Below, piece after piece: positions 45,304 through 54,590 of a DNA stretch of 64,000 nucleotides (position 1 is its first letter; the number at the start of each line of letters is the position of its first letter). Source of the DNA: Paraburkholderia monticola (GTDB lineage: Bacteria > Pseudomonadota > Gammaproteobacteria > Burkholderiales > Burkholderiaceae); assembly GCF_001580545.1 (NCBI RefSeq), contig NZ_LRBG01000002.1, positions 186,001 to 250,000 of the forward strand. Direction: 5' to 3'. The position numbers were made by a program, and so were the translations under genes. The notes under the pieces were generated by a model. It had not been told where the DNA came from and did no database searches. It saw nothing but the letters and a program-made list of their open reading frames with translations.

Positions 45304-46167
45304 TCAGTGCCGTGCTTCTCCGGGCGCCGCGCCTGTGCCTTGCGCGGGCGGGGTTTCATCGTCGTCGCTGCTACGCGCCCAGAAGAAGCGGTCGGGCATG
45401 TACGACCCCATGCCTGGCCGGAACGCATTGCGCACCGCCTGATACAGATACTCCTGGCTCTCGCGCACCGCTTCAGCGGGTTCCTGGCCGTTGGCGAGCA
45501 GCGCGGCGATCGCCGCGCCGAGCGTATCGGTCAGGCCCGTCAAACGATGGGGCGCGCGGTCCCACATGTCCTGACGCAACTGGCCGTCCTCGCTGAAGAG
45601 GGTGTTGACGAGCCGGTGCGTGCCGGTTTCGGTCGACAGAATGTACTCGCAGCCCTGCGACAGCAGGTGCGAGATCGCGGCGTCGAGGCTCGGTGCCTCC
45701 GCGTCGCCGTCGGGTTGGGCGAGCGCGAGCAGCGTGGCCGAGTCGGCCACCAGCAGCGTGGTTTGCGGCGCGAGCAGATCGGCGATCGCTTCGCGCAGTT
45801 CGTCGGCGGCGAGCACGTGTTCGTCGTCGAGCGTGAAGTCGGGGGCGAGGATCAGTGGAATGTCGTCGTAGTCTGCGACCACTTCGGCGATCGCGCTCAC
45901 CACTTCGGCGCGCGTGCATGCGCCGACCTTGAACGCGGCGATCGGCATGTCCTCAAGCAGCATGCGCGCCTGCGTGGCGACCGTGTCCGGGTCGAGTCCG
46001 GTCACTTCGTCGCAGTTCGCCGAATCGCGCACGGTATAGCCCGTGAGCACGGAAACGCCGTGGCAGCCCATGCTGGCAAGTGTCAACAGGTCCGCCTGCA
46101 GGCCGGAGCCGCCGGTGGGATCGGAGAGACCGAAGGTGAGGACGATCGGGGGTGTGTCGCTGGGCAT
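45304..46167 (-). CDS. thiD: Hydroxymethylpyrimidine/phosphomethylpyrimidine kinase
   Basis: A 287-residue ribokinase-fold enzyme of thiamine synthesis, phosphorylating HMP and HMP-P. Substrate-site marks are LTFGLSDPTGGSGLQADLLT, VSVLTGYTVRDSANCDEV and the C-terminal anion-hole region DTLGAAIAALLANGQEPAEA, with DTLGAA in place of the more usual GTGC-type motif. The tail (last 25 residues) is an acidic, Pro/Ala-rich extension. No thiamine (TPP) riboswitch is visible upstream. It is divergent from the rubredoxin gene. Confidence 0.9.
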   Translation of the reverse strand: MPSDTPPIVLTFGLSDPTGGSGLQADLLTLASMGCHGVSVLTGYTVRDSANCDEVTGLDPDTVATQARMLLEDMPIAAFKVGACTRAEVVSAIAEVVADYDDIPLILAPDFTLDDEHVLAADELREAIADLLAPQTTLLVADSATLLALAQPDGDAEAPSLDAAISHLLSQGCEYILSTETGTHRLVNTLFSEDGQLRQDMWDRAPHRLTGLTDTLGAAIAALLANGQEPAEAVRESQEYLYQAVRNAFRPGMGSYMPDRFFWARSSDDDETPPAQGTGAAPGEARH

Positions 46168-46520
46168 GAAAATGGATAAAGAAAAGCGGATTTCGGCGCA
46201 AATTGCGCAATTGGTTCAATTATGCGGCCTAAACCGCGGCGAGGGCGTTTTTTCGCGCATCGGGCCGCGCTCGCGGCTCCCTCACGGCCCACGGGCGGGA
46301 TGGGGCGGCGCGGGATCGCATCGAGCTTGCCCTGACTCCGTCACGAGCTTGCCCGAGGGTGCCCTCTATCGCGCTGCCGGCTTGCCGCCACTGCCGCGCG
46401 GCCACGCCGTCGAAGGCCGGTGCACGCTACGATTGCGCGTTTTCGATTGCTAGGCATGGGGGCGGCAACACGGTACCATCATGGCTCCCGCTTCCACGGA
46501 CTCAACGACGCGACACAAGA
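46168..46520. other. Divergent region between thiD and rubredoxin
   Basis: The 353 bases contain a perfect 12-bp palindrome AATTGCGCAATT at 46201-46212, about 35 bases upstream of thiD, with a CATAAT element (minus strand, 46219-46224) beside it. The rest shows no gene or hairpin. Confidence 0.4.
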
Positions 46521-46691
46521 ATGGAATATCAAAGCTGGATGTGCCTGATTTGCGGCTGGATTTACGACGAAGAGGCCGGCTTGCCCGACGAAGGCATTGC
46601 GCCGGGCACGCGCTGGGAAGACGTTCCCATCAACTGGACGTGTCCGGAGTGCGGAGCGCGCAAGGAAGACTTCGAAATGGTCCAGATCTGA
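46521..46691 (+). CDS. Rubredoxin
   Basis: A 56-residue electron carrier. Two CxxC pairs (MCLICGW and WTCPECGA) bind one iron, and the conserved core DEEAGLPDEGIAPGTRWEDV is intact. Length is typical. In many Burkholderia genomes this gene sits between thiD and a pil-chp chemosensory operon; here a different layout follows. The ATG at 46521 is decided by the fixed N-terminal spacing of the first CxxC. Confidence 0.96.
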   Translation: MEYQSWMCLICGWIYDEEAGLPDEGIAPGTRWEDVPINWTCPECGARKEDFEMVQI

Positions 46692-47067
46692 AGCCCGGTC
46701 AGCCGCCGGCCTCGGCCGGTGGGATCGTTTGCCTAGCTTGACCGGTTGGTCCGGCGCCGCGGTTTCATGGGGTCGTGCGACTCGCCGGAAGCTTCGGCCC
46801 GAAAACCGGGTCCCGAGGTTCGGTCCCGAACCTCGACTTTGAACTTCGATCCCGAAGGTCAGCGGCGTCATCCGCCGCGCAATTGCTGCAATCGCTTGAT
46901 GCGTCCGGCGCGCCCGGCGCCTGTCTGAGCGCGCCGGCGCGGAACATCGCCGGGCGCGCCGTGTCGCAACGGTAGTCTGTCATTGTCCTGTCGCCGGTTC
47001 GCGCGTTGGCCGATCACTCAGCACGCGGCGCGAAGCGACGGCCCCGTCAGCTTCGTGTCGCCTGCCC
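46692..47067. other. Intergenic region with short degenerate repeats and a hairpin
   Basis: No gene is seen in these 376 bases. CGAGGTTCGG and CCGAACCTCG (46814-46835) are perfect 10-bp arms around only two bases, and TCCCGA-type units recur at about 46811, 46824 and 46850. The G/C-rich repeat patch has no T-run, so it is not a standard terminator. Confidence 0.45.
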
Positions 47068-48474
47068 ATGACTCTTCGATCCGCTGCACCCGTTTCCCTC
47101 GATGCACTGCCGAACCCGCGCGGCGGCGCGGTCCGCCCCGCGGAACTGGCGCTCGCCGAGGCGTCGCTCGCGTTCGAGCAGCGCGACGAGAGCGGCGCCG
47201 CGCTGCTGCGTGCGTCGCACGCGCTGCGTACGGCGGGCTGGCTGAGCGCGCAACGTTTCGCCGACGCGCTCGTGCGGCTCTCGCCGCTCGCGAGCGGCGA
47301 GCCAGCCGAAGCGGAAAGCGCGCGGCCGGTGTTCGGCGCGGCGCTGCACGATTTCCGCGCGGCGCTCGAACGTCACAATCTGCGCGAGCTCAGTTGTTCG
47401 CCGACGCTATTCACCCATTACCGCGAACTGTGCGCGCAACTCGTCGAACCCACGCCGGGCTCCGCCGTCGCGTTCGAAGACCTCGCGCTGTGCGCGCGGC
47501 CGGTGCCTCCGGCGTCGCTGCAGGCGCGATCGGCCGATCAGCTCGCGCATTTGCGCGCGCGCTACGAGCGCGCGTTGCTGCCGGTGCTGCGCTCGCAAGC
47601 CGAGACGGGCAGTGCGGTCGCGCTCGCAGTCACGAACGCCGCGCTCGACGAGCTCGACACCGTTTTCGCCGAACTTGCCGGCCCCGATCCCTACGATTTC
47701 TGGCGGCTCGCGCGCGCCTGCGCGAAGGCGCTGCGCACGCGCGGCCACGCGATTCGCGAGATCGACGCGCGGCGCTTCTACGCGCGCTGCAACCTGGCGC
47801 TCGCCGATCACGCGCATGGCATCGAGCGCGCGCCGCGTTCGTTGGTGCGCGCGACCCTGGCGCTGCTGTGGCGCGACTACGCGCTGTTCGGCGCGGCCGC
47901 GCAAGACGCCGACCAGGTCGAGGTGCTGCACGATTACGGCTTGACCGTCGACTGGCACGTGGCGGGCACGCAGTCGTCGGAGGCGCTGTGGGAGGCGGGC
48001 GCGCTCGCGGCGCAGTCGCTGCCGCACACGCGCGATCTCGGCGTGCTGAGCGTCAATGCGAACGCGTATGAAGACTTTCTGCAGACCGCCGACGCGTCGA
48101 TCGAGGCGCTCGCCGCCCATGCCCGCGCGGCCGATCAGCCGGAGAAGGCCGACCCGAGCGAAGCGCTGCAGGCGGGCGACGCCGCCTACCGGCTCGGCTC
48201 GGCGGCGTGCGCGCTCGGCCTCGGTCACGTGGCGCTGCTCGCCGATGCGCTCGGTCTCGCATGGCGGCGTCGCGCGCATGCGGGCGTCGCGACGCCGGCG
48301 GTGCGCGCGCACGTGATCGTCGGCGCGCCGCCGGCCAATACGCTCGAACAGGCCGCCGAGGCCTTGCGCGCGACGCTGCACAAGGTCGCCGCGGGCGTCG
48401 CGCCAGCCAACGGCAGCCTCACGCAGGCGGCACTTGCCGCGCTCACGCGCGCGATCGAGCAAGGAGGCGCGTAA
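47068..48474 (+). CDS. Large Ala/Arg-rich helical protein, possibly a ChpA (PilL) N-terminal relic
   Basis: A 468-residue, almost all-helical soluble protein, strongly Ala/Leu/Arg-rich, with no signal peptide or membrane helix. The pattern (residues 85-180: FRAALERHNLRELSCSPTLF, then LRARYERALLPVLR; and DELDTVFAELAGPDPYDFWR) resembles the N-terminal non-kinase part of ChpA/PilL chemosensory kinases. No HPt histidine motif, CheA kinase domain or receiver is present. In related genomes, as I recall, pilG-pilH-pilI-pilJ-chpA lie between rubredoxin and yqgE, so position supports the relic idea. It could also be an independent protein. Confidence 0.6.
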   Translation: MTLRSAAPVSLDALPNPRGGAVRPAELALAEASLAFEQRDESGAALLRASHALRTAGWLSAQRFADALVRLSPLASGEPAEAESARPVFGAALHDFRAALERHNLRELSCSPTLFTHYRELCAQLVEPTPGSAVAFEDLALCARPVPPASLQARSADQLAHLRARYERALLPVLRSQAETGSAVALAVTNAALDELDTVFAELAGPDPYDFWRLARACAKALRTRGHAIREIDARRFYARCNLALADHAHGIERAPRSLVRATLALLWRDYALFGAAAQDADQVEVLHDYGLTVDWHVAGTQSSEALWEAGALAAQSLPHTRDLGVLSVNANAYEDFLQTADASIEALAAHARAADQPEKADPSEALQAGDAAYRLGSAACALGLGHVALLADALGLAWRRRAHAGVATPAVRAHVIVGAPPANTLEQAAEALRATLHKVAAGVAPANGSLTQAALAALTRAIEQGGA

Positions 48475-48784
48475 GTCGCAAGCTGGGGGAGACAGAACGC
48501 CCGGCTGGCCCGCGACTTGCGTCTACAACGCATCGACTGACGCGTGCAGAACGCCCGGAAACCGTTTGTGACAGGACATAATTCCGCGCACTTCGCCAGG
48601 TGCGCCGAACGCGCCGTTCTGCGCGGTATTTCGGCGCCTGCTCGCGGCATGGCGCAAGCCGCGCGCGTGATAAAGTTCAACCTGATCCGGCGTAGATGGT
48701 GCGCCCCACCTCGCATGCAACGCCGCGCGTTGCCAAGCTCAAAGCAGCCCGCCATCCCGCATCGTCTTTGCTAAAATCCGAACT
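48475..48784. other. Intergenic region before yqgE
   Basis: Contains no gene. A TAAAAT box at 48771-48776 lies only eight bases before the yqgE start, which would give a nearly leaderless transcript if used; no clear -35 is seen. Confidence 0.4.
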
Positions 48785-49363
48785 ATGTCCAAGAGTACCG
48801 ATCGCATCAATCTGACCAACCAGTTCCTGATCGCCATGCCGAACATGGCCGATCCGACGTTTTCAGGAACGGTGGTCTACCTTTGCGATCACAGTGAGCG
48901 CGGCGCGCTCGGCCTCGTGATCAACCGGCCGACCGATATCGACCTGCAGGCGCTCTTCAATCGCATCGATCTGAAGCTCGAGATCGAACCGCTTCTCCAT
49001 GTTCCCGTGTATTTCGGCGGCCCGGTGCAAACCGAGCGCGGTTTCGTGCTGCACGATCCGAAAGGCGGCAGCGCGTACACGTCGTCGATGTCGGTGCCGG
49101 GCGGGCTCGAAATGACCACGTCGAAAGACGTGCTCGAGGCCGTCGCGAGCGGCACCGGTCCGGAACGTTTCCTGTTGACGCTCGGTCACGCCGGCTGGGG
49201 CGCCGGTCAGCTCGAGGATGAAATCTCGAAGAACGGCTGGCTGACGGTCGAGGCCGATCCGAAGATCGTTTTCGACGTGCCCGCCGAAGATCGTCTCGAA
49301 GCGGCGCTCGCGCTGCTCGGCGTGTCGCTGTCGATGCTGTCGGGCGAGGCCGGGCACGCATGA
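48785..49363 (+). CDS. yqgE: YqgE/AlgH family protein (UPF0301)
   Basis: A 192-residue conserved cytoplasmic protein of unproven biochemical role. The family opening is [20 protein letters not shown], followed by [18 protein letters not shown] and [16 protein letters not shown]; AlgH is linked to alginate production in Pseudomonas. It is followed after 10 bases by ruvX, the conserved yqgE-ruvX pair. Confidence 0.95.
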   Translation: MSKSTDRINLTNQFLIAMPNMADPTFSGTVVYLCDHSERGALGLVINRPTDIDLQALFNRIDLKLEIEPLLHVPVYFGGPVQTERGFVLHDPKGGSAYTSSMSVPGGLEMTTSKDVLEAVASGTGPERFLLTLGHAGWGAGQLEDEISKNGWLTVEADPKIVFDVPAEDRLEAALALLGVSLSMLSGEAGHA

Positions 49364-49373
49364 GGGGCCGCGC

Positions 49374-49814
49374 ATGAGTCTGCCGGCCGGACGTGAGGCG
49401 ACGCTGCTTGCGTTCGACTACGGCGTGAAACGCATCGGCGTGGCGGTCGGCAATTCGCTGACGCGTCGTGCGCAGCCGCTCGTCGTCGTGCGGAACCGCA
49501 GCAAGGAATACCGCTTCGAAGCGCTCGGCAAGCTGATCGCCGAATGGAAGCCCGATGCGCTGGTGGTCGGCTTGCCCATGCACCCCGACGGCACGCCGCA
49601 CGAACGCACGCAGCTCGCGAAGCGCTTCGGCAATCAGCTGAACGGCCGCTTCAATCTGCCGGTCACGTGGGTCGACGAGCGCTACTCGTCGGTCGAGGCC
49701 GAGGCGCAAATCCGCGCCGGCAACACCCGCACCGACATGCTCGATGCCGAAGCCGCGAGCGTCATCCTCCAGCAATATCTTGACGGACTTTCCGACGATC
49801 ATGAGTTCCATTGA
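49374..49814 (+). CDS. ruvX: Holliday junction resolvase-like RuvX (YqgF), pre-16S rRNA nuclease
   Basis: A 146-residue RNase H-fold nuclease, implicated in 16S rRNA 5'-end maturation. Catalytic acidic residues appear in [32 protein letters not shown] and [17 protein letters not shown]. Length is typical. It overlaps pyrR by 14 bases, so the genes are translationally linked. Confidence 0.95.
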   Translation: MSLPAGREATLLAFDYGVKRIGVAVGNSLTRRAQPLVVVRNRSKEYRFEALGKLIAEWKPDALVVGLPMHPDGTPHERTQLAKRFGNQLNGRFNLPVTWVDERYSSVEAEAQIRAGNTRTDMLDAEAASVILQQYLDGLSDDHEFH

Positions 49815-50340
49815 CGCCGAAGCGCTGTATCGCGCGTTGCTCGACCAGATTCGCGCGGCGTACGGCGACCAGCTCGCGGCCGCGCAAGACGGTGGCGAAG
49901 CGGCGGTGCTGGCCGGTATCCATAGCGGCGGGGCATGGCTCGCCGAGCGGCTCGCGCACGACCTGAAGCTCGCGAGCTTCGGCGTGGTGAACGTCGCGCT
50001 GCATCGCGACGACTACGCGAAAAAAGGGCTCCACGCGCAGGCGAGCCCTACCTCGCTGCCGTTCGCGGTCGACGGCCGCCGCATCGTGCTGGTCGACGAC
50101 GTGCTCTACACCGGCCGCACGATTCGCGCGGCGGTGAACGAGCTGTACGACTATGGCCGGCCGGCCTCGGTCGAACTCGCGGTGCTGGCCGATCGGGGCG
50201 GACGCGAGTTGCCGGTGGCGGCACGCTTCGTCGGCGGCGTGGTCGACGTGCCGGCCAACGCGACGCTCGTGCTGGACCATGAAGACGACGGCGCGGGCGG
50301 CCAGCGGTTCTCTTTTCACACTGAAGCACGCGTCGATTGA
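49801..50340 (+). CDS. pyrR: PyrR bifunctional pyrimidine regulator / uracil phosphoribosyltransferase
   Basis: A 179-residue phosphoribosyltransferase-fold protein. The PRPP loop [18 protein letters not shown] is intact, and [13 protein letters not shown] and NVALHRDDY match PyrR. In Gram-positives PyrR causes attenuation of pyr genes; in proteobacteria RNA binding is uncertain. The start at 49801 gives the normal family N-terminus and lies inside the end of ruvX. It is followed by pyrB after 67 bases, with no obvious attenuator hairpin in that gap. Confidence 0.93.
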   Translation: MSSIDAEALYRALLDQIRAAYGDQLAAAQDGGEAAVLAGIHSGGAWLAERLAHDLKLASFGVVNVALHRDDYAKKGLHAQASPTSLPFAVDGRRIVLVDDVLYTGRTIRAAVNELYDYGRPASVELAVLADRGGRELPVAARFVGGVVDVPANATLVLDHEDDGAGGQRFSFHTEARVD

Positions 50341-50407
50341 CATGCGCCCGAGCGGCGCTCCGATCCCGATCACGTTGCAGTCAGTCCGTATTTGAAGCAG
50401 GTACATC

Positions 50408-51433
50408 ATGAACACCGCCACCCAGGCCCCGCAGGACTCCTCCGCCAGCGCATCCGAGCGCTTCCGCTACGGCTTCCTGAAGGGCAACCCGCAGCTCACG
50501 AAGAACGGCGAGCTCAAACATCTGTTGTCGATCGAGGGGCTGCCGAAGGCCATCGTCAATCACATTCTCGAGACCGCCGACCAGTTCGTCAGCGTGACCG
50601 ATCGCGAAGTGAAGAAGGTGCCGCTGTTGCGCGGCAAGTCGGTGTTCAACCTGTTCTTCGAGAACTCCACACGCACGCGCACCACGTTCGAGATCGCGGC
50701 CACGCGCCTGTCGGCCGACGTGCTGAATCTGAACATCAACGCGTCGTCGACGAGCAAGGGCGAATCGCTGCTCGACACGATCAATAACCTGTCGGCGATG
50801 CACGCGGATCTGTTCGTCGTGCGTCATGCGTCGAGCGGCGCGCCGTTCCTGATCGCGCAGCACTGTGCGCCGCACGTGCACGTGATCAACGCCGGCGACG
50901 GCCGTCACGCGCACCCGACCCAGGGCCTGCTCGACATGTACACGATCCGCCACTACAAGAAGGACTTCACGAAGCTGCGCGTGGCGATCGTCGGCGACAT
51001 CCTGCATTCGCGCGTGGCGCGCTCGGACATTCATGCGCTGACCACGCTCGGCGTGCCCGAAGTGCGCGCGATCGGTCCGCGCACGCTGCTGCCGGGCGGC
51101 CTCGAACAGATGGGCGTGCGCGTGTTCCACAACCTCGACGAAGGCCTGAAGGACGTCGATGTGATCATCATGCTGCGCCTGCAGAACGAACGCATGAGCG
51201 GCGCGCTGCTGCCGTCGTCGCAGGAGTACTTCAAGAGCTGGGGGCTCACGCCCGAGCGCCTCGCGCTTGCCGCCCCCGATGCGATCGTGATGCACCCCGG
51301 CCCGATGAATCGCGGCGTCGAGATCGACTCGCAGGTCGCGGATGGCCCGCAGTCGGTGATCCTGAACCAGGTCACGTTCGGCATCGCGGTGCGCATGGCG
51401 GTGATGGGGATCGTCGCGGGTAATAACGACTAG
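50408..51433 (+). CDS. pyrB: Aspartate carbamoyltransferase catalytic subunit
   Basis: A 341-residue catalytic subunit joining carbamoyl phosphate and aspartate in pyrimidine synthesis. The phosphate-binding motif [13 protein letters not shown] and the HPTQ motif in [16 protein letters not shown] are present, as is the C-terminal [12 protein letters not shown]. The N-terminal extension of about 25 residues before KGNPQL is typical of the enzyme class that forms dodecamers with an inactive dihydroorotase, and such a gene is next. Confidence 0.97.
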   Translation: MNTATQAPQDSSASASERFRYGFLKGNPQLTKNGELKHLLSIEGLPKAIVNHILETADQFVSVTDREVKKVPLLRGKSVFNLFFENSTRTRTTFEIAATRLSADVLNLNINASSTSKGESLLDTINNLSAMHADLFVVRHASSGAPFLIAQHCAPHVHVINAGDGRHAHPTQGLLDMYTIRHYKKDFTKLRVAIVGDILHSRVARSDIHALTTLGVPEVRAIGPRTLLPGGLEQMGVRVFHNLDEGLKDVDVIIMLRLQNERMSGALLPSSQEYFKSWGLTPERLALAAPDAIVMHPGPMNRGVEIDSQVADGPQSVILNQVTFGIAVRMAVMGIVAGNND

Positions 51434-51504
51434 GCAACGACCAGGCAACGACTGATCAGGAAGCCGACGCACAGGCTGAACCACAGGTTTAACAAAGGCA
51501 GCGC

Positions 51505-52785
51505 ATGAAGATTCATATTCAAGGCGGCACGCTGATCGATCCGGCAGCGGGCACCGAACAGCAGCAGGACATTTTTATCGAGGCGGGCAAGATCGCCGCG
51601 CTCGGCAACGCGCCGGCCGGCTTCCAGGCGGAGCGCACGATCGACGCGCGCGGCCTGTCGATCGCCCCGGGTCTCGTCGACCTGTGCGCGCGTTTGCGCG
51701 AGCCCGGTTACGAGCACAAGGCGACGCTCGGCTCGGAAATGGCCGCGGCGCTCGCGGGCGGTGTGACGAGCCTCGTGTGTCCGCCGGACACCGATCCGAC
51801 GCTCGACGAACCGGGCCTCGTCGAAATGCTGAAGTTCCGCGCGCGCAATCTGAACAAGGCGCACGTGTACCCGCTCGGCGCGCTGACGGTCGGTCTCAAA
51901 GGGCAGGTCATCACCGAGATGGTCCAGCTGACGGAGGCGGGCTGCATCGGCTTTTCGCAGGCCGATACGCCGATCGTCGACACCCAGGTCCAGATGCGCG
52001 CGCTGCAATACGCGAAGACGTACGGCTTCACCGTGTGGCTGCGTCCCGTCGATGCCTACCTCGGCAAGGGCGGCGTCGCCGCAAGCGGGGCGCTGGCGTC
52101 GCGGCTCGGTCTGTCGGGGGTGCCGGTATCGGCTGAGACCATCGCGCTGCATACGATCTTCGAACTCGTGCGCGTGACCGGCGCACGCGTGCACATTTCG
52201 CATGTGTCGTCGGCGGCGGGCGTGGCGCTCGTGCGCGCGGCGAAGGCTGAAGGCCTGCCGGTGTCGTGTGACGTCACCGTGAACCACGTGCACCTGATCG
52301 ACCTCGACATCGGCTACTTCGACGCGCAGTTCCGGCTCGATCCGCCGCTGCGTCAGCAACGCGATCGCGAAGCGATTCGCGCGGGTCTGCTGGACGGCAC
52401 GATCGACGCGATCTGCTCGGCGCACACGCCGGTGGACGACGACGAAAAACTGCTGCCGTTCGCGGAGGCGACACCGGGTGCCACCGGCCTCGAGCTGTTC
52501 CTGTCGCTGACGGTGAAGTGGGCCGACGAAGCGGGCGTGCCGCTCGCGACCGCGCTCAAGCGCATCACGGCGGCGCCGGCCCAGGTGCTCGGCCTCGAAG
52601 CGGCTGGCCGCATCGAGGTCGGCGCCGTGGCCGACCTCTGCGTGTTCGACCGTCACGCGCACTGGCGCGTCGAGCCGCGCGCGCTGAAGAGCCAGGGACA
52701 CAACACGCCGTTCCTCGGCTACGAACTGCCGGCGCAGGTGCGCGCGACCATCGTGTCCGGTCAGCTCGCCTACGAACAACGCTGA
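51505..52785 (+). CDS. pyrX: Catalytically inactive dihydroorotase subunit (PyrC', pDHO)
   Basis: A 426-residue dihydroorotase-fold protein. The two metal-binding histidines of active enzymes (HxH in DxHxHLREPG) are replaced by Cys61 and Arg63 (LVDLCARLREPGYEHKATLG), and the catalytic Asp/His in DHAPH are Ala306 and Val310 (SAHTPVDDDEK). The fold is otherwise complete. This matches Pseudomonas PyrC', needed only to assemble PyrB into a dodecamer. A true dihydroorotase must lie elsewhere. It is 71 bases after pyrB and 38 before the acyltransferase. Confidence 0.92.
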   Translation: MKIHIQGGTLIDPAAGTEQQQDIFIEAGKIAALGNAPAGFQAERTIDARGLSIAPGLVDLCARLREPGYEHKATLGSEMAAALAGGVTSLVCPPDTDPTLDEPGLVEMLKFRARNLNKAHVYPLGALTVGLKGQVITEMVQLTEAGCIGFSQADTPIVDTQVQMRALQYAKTYGFTVWLRPVDAYLGKGGVAASGALASRLGLSGVPVSAETIALHTIFELVRVTGARVHISHVSSAAGVALVRAAKAEGLPVSCDVTVNHVHLIDLDIGYFDAQFRLDPPLRQQRDREAIRAGLLDGTIDAICSAHTPVDDDEKLLPFAEATPGATGLELFLSLTVKWADEAGVPLATALKRITAAPAQVLGLEAAGRIEVGAVADLCVFDRHAHWRVEPRALKSQGHNTPFLGYELPAQVRATIVSGQLAYEQR

Positions 52786-52823
52786 GCGGTGTCGTTACGG
52801 TTCAGTCAAGGAAAGCTCCGGCC

Positions 52824-53681
52824 ATGAAGCTCGCGTTACGCAAGGTCCGTCTCATCGCGCATCTGTTGCACGGCATGTGGACCGTCGCGACGCGCTTTCC
52901 GAACGCGAGCGCCGAACGGCGTCACGCGCTCAATCGCGCGTGGTCGCTGAAGATGCTGCGTCTGTGCGGCATGCGCCTCGTCGTGCACAACGACGCGGCG
53001 CGGCTCGATCGCGGCGCGCTGGTGGTCGCCAATCACATTTCGTGGATCGACATCTACGTGATCAACGCGTGGCGGCCAACGCCGTTCGTGTCGAAGGCGG
53101 AGATCCGTCAATGGCCGGTGGTCGGCTGGCTCGCGCAACAACTCGACACGGTGTTCATCCAGCGCGAGAAGCGCAGCGACGCGAAGCGGATCATGCACGA
53201 GCTCGCCGCCCGGCTGGGCGCGGGCGAGCTGATGTGTGTGTTCCCCGAAGGCACGACCACGAACGGGCTCGCGCTGCTGCCGTTCCACGCGAACATGTTC
53301 CAGGCGGCGGTGTCGGCCGGTGTGCCGGTGCAGCCGGTATGCATCATGTATGAGGACGCGCAGGGCCGGCAGTCGACGGCTCCCGCGTATATCGACGACG
53401 TCTCGTTGGCCGATTCGCTCGACATGCTGTTGCGCGGCGGTCCGCTGACCGCGCACGTCTATGTTGGCGCGGCGCTCGCGCCGGACGCGGATCGGCGCGT
53501 GCTCGCGGCGCGCGCGCAGGACGTGGTGGCGGGTGCGTTGCAGGCCATGCAGACTGGCAAGGCCGTAGCGGGGACGCTCGCGCACGAGGGCGACGTTATC
53601 GCTGCTGCGTCGTCGAACGATGCAAACGAATCGGCCGAAACGCTGATCGAGCCCGTGGATCAGCCGCGACGCTCCGCCTGA
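52824..53681 (+). CDS. 1-acyl-sn-glycerol-3-phosphate acyltransferase (PlsC family)
   Basis: A 285-residue membrane-associated acyltransferase. The catalytic motif NHISWID (NHxxxxD) is near residue 72, the acceptor motif FPEGTTTNG near 140, and a substrate-binding VPVQPVCIMY follows. It makes phosphatidic acid or acylates a related glycerolipid. The tail after residue 250 is acidic and not conserved. The ATG at 52824 has AAGGA upstream; the frame extends further upstream but overlaps pyrX. Confidence 0.9.
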   Translation: MKLALRKVRLIAHLLHGMWTVATRFPNASAERRHALNRAWSLKMLRLCGMRLVVHNDAARLDRGALVVANHISWIDIYVINAWRPTPFVSKAEIRQWPVVGWLAQQLDTVFIQREKRSDAKRIMHELAARLGAGELMCVFPEGTTTNGLALLPFHANMFQAAVSAGVPVQPVCIMYEDAQGRQSTAPAYIDDVSLADSLDMLLRGGPLTAHVYVGAALAPDADRRVLAARAQDVVAGALQAMQTGKAVAGTLAHEGDVIAAASSNDANESAETLIEPVDQPRRSA

Positions 53682-53717
53682 GCGGCGGTGCCGTCGGGCA
53701 GGGTCGCCGTCTTCGCT

Positions 53718-54590
53718 TCAATTCCCTCCGCGCGGCACGCCGCACGAATCGCAATCGACCTGCGTCAACGTCCGCTTGGCCGGATTGCGCGCGAGCCGCA
53801 CCGCCGACAGCTTCTCCCCCCACACGCAGCCCGAATCGAGGCCGATCAGGTTGTCGCGCAACAGCAGACCGAGCGCGGCCCAATGACCGAACACGACGGT
53901 CACGTCGGCGGTCTTGCGCGACGGCACGTCGAACCATGGCATGCAGCCGCCCGGCGTGGACGCGAGCGTGCCGCTGCTCGTGAAATCCATGACGCCATCC
54001 GCGGTGCAAAAGCGCATGCGCGTGAGCGCGCTGCAGGTGACGCGCAGACGGTCGATACCCTTCAGGCCCGGCTTCCAGCGATTCGGTTCGTTGCCGTACA
54101 GGCCGGCAAGCGTTTCTTTCCAGTTCGGCGCACGCAGCGCGCGTTGCAATTCGTCGGCGAGTTCGAGCGTGAGCGTCACATCCCATTGCGGCAGCACGCC
54201 CGCATGCACCATCAGCATGCCGTTGTCGAAATGCGCGAGCGGCCGGTGGCGTATCCACTCGATCAGATCGTCGGCATCGGGCGCGGCGAGAATGTCCCCG
54301 ATGGTGTCGCCCTTCTTCGATTTGCGAATTCCCGCCGATACCGACAGCAGATGCAGATCGTGATTGCCGAGCACCGGCACCGCGCGTTCGCCGAACCCGA
54401 TCACGTCGCGCAACGTGTCGAGCGAGTCGGGGCCGCGGTTGATCAGATCGCCGGCGAACCACAGCGGCGTGCCCTCCGGCGGCGCAGCTTTGGCGAGCAG
54501 TTGCCGAAACGGTTCGCGGCAGCCTTGCAGATCGCCGAAAGCCAGAGGGACGAGGGGAGCGGACGTGCTGGGGGCGTTGGAGGGTGTCAT
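53718..54590 (-). CDS. apaH: Diadenosine tetraphosphatase ApaH
   Basis: A 290-residue symmetrical Ap4A hydrolase of the metallophosphatase fold. Metal-binding motifs are GDLQGC (in place of GDxHG), [10 protein letters not shown] and LGNHDLH, followed by VHAGVLPQW and FGHWAALG. It degrades alarmone nucleotides and can remove Np4-RNA caps. The start at 54590 gives the usual short N-terminus; an upstream in-frame ATG at 54671 has a better ribosome site (AAAGG) and would add 27 residues. Confidence 0.94.
   Translation of the reverse strand: MTPSNAPSTSAPLVPLAFGDLQGCREPFRQLLAKAAPPEGTPLWFAGDLINRGPDSLDTLRDVIGFGERAVPVLGNHDLHLLSVSAGIRKSKKGDTIGDILAAPDADDLIEWIRHRPLAHFDNGMLMVHAGVLPQWDVTLTLELADELQRALRAPNWKETLAGLYGNEPNRWKPGLKGIDRLRVTCSALTRMRFCTADGVMDFTSSGTLASTPGGCMPWFDVPSRKTADVTVVFGHWAALGLLLRDNLIGLDSGCVWGEKLSAVRLARNPAKRTLTQVDCDSCGVPRGGN

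Noticed and set aside
46168..46520. Thiamine riboswitch upstream of thiD
   Set aside because: The conserved CUGAGA and pyrophosphate-helix motifs are not present on the minus strand.
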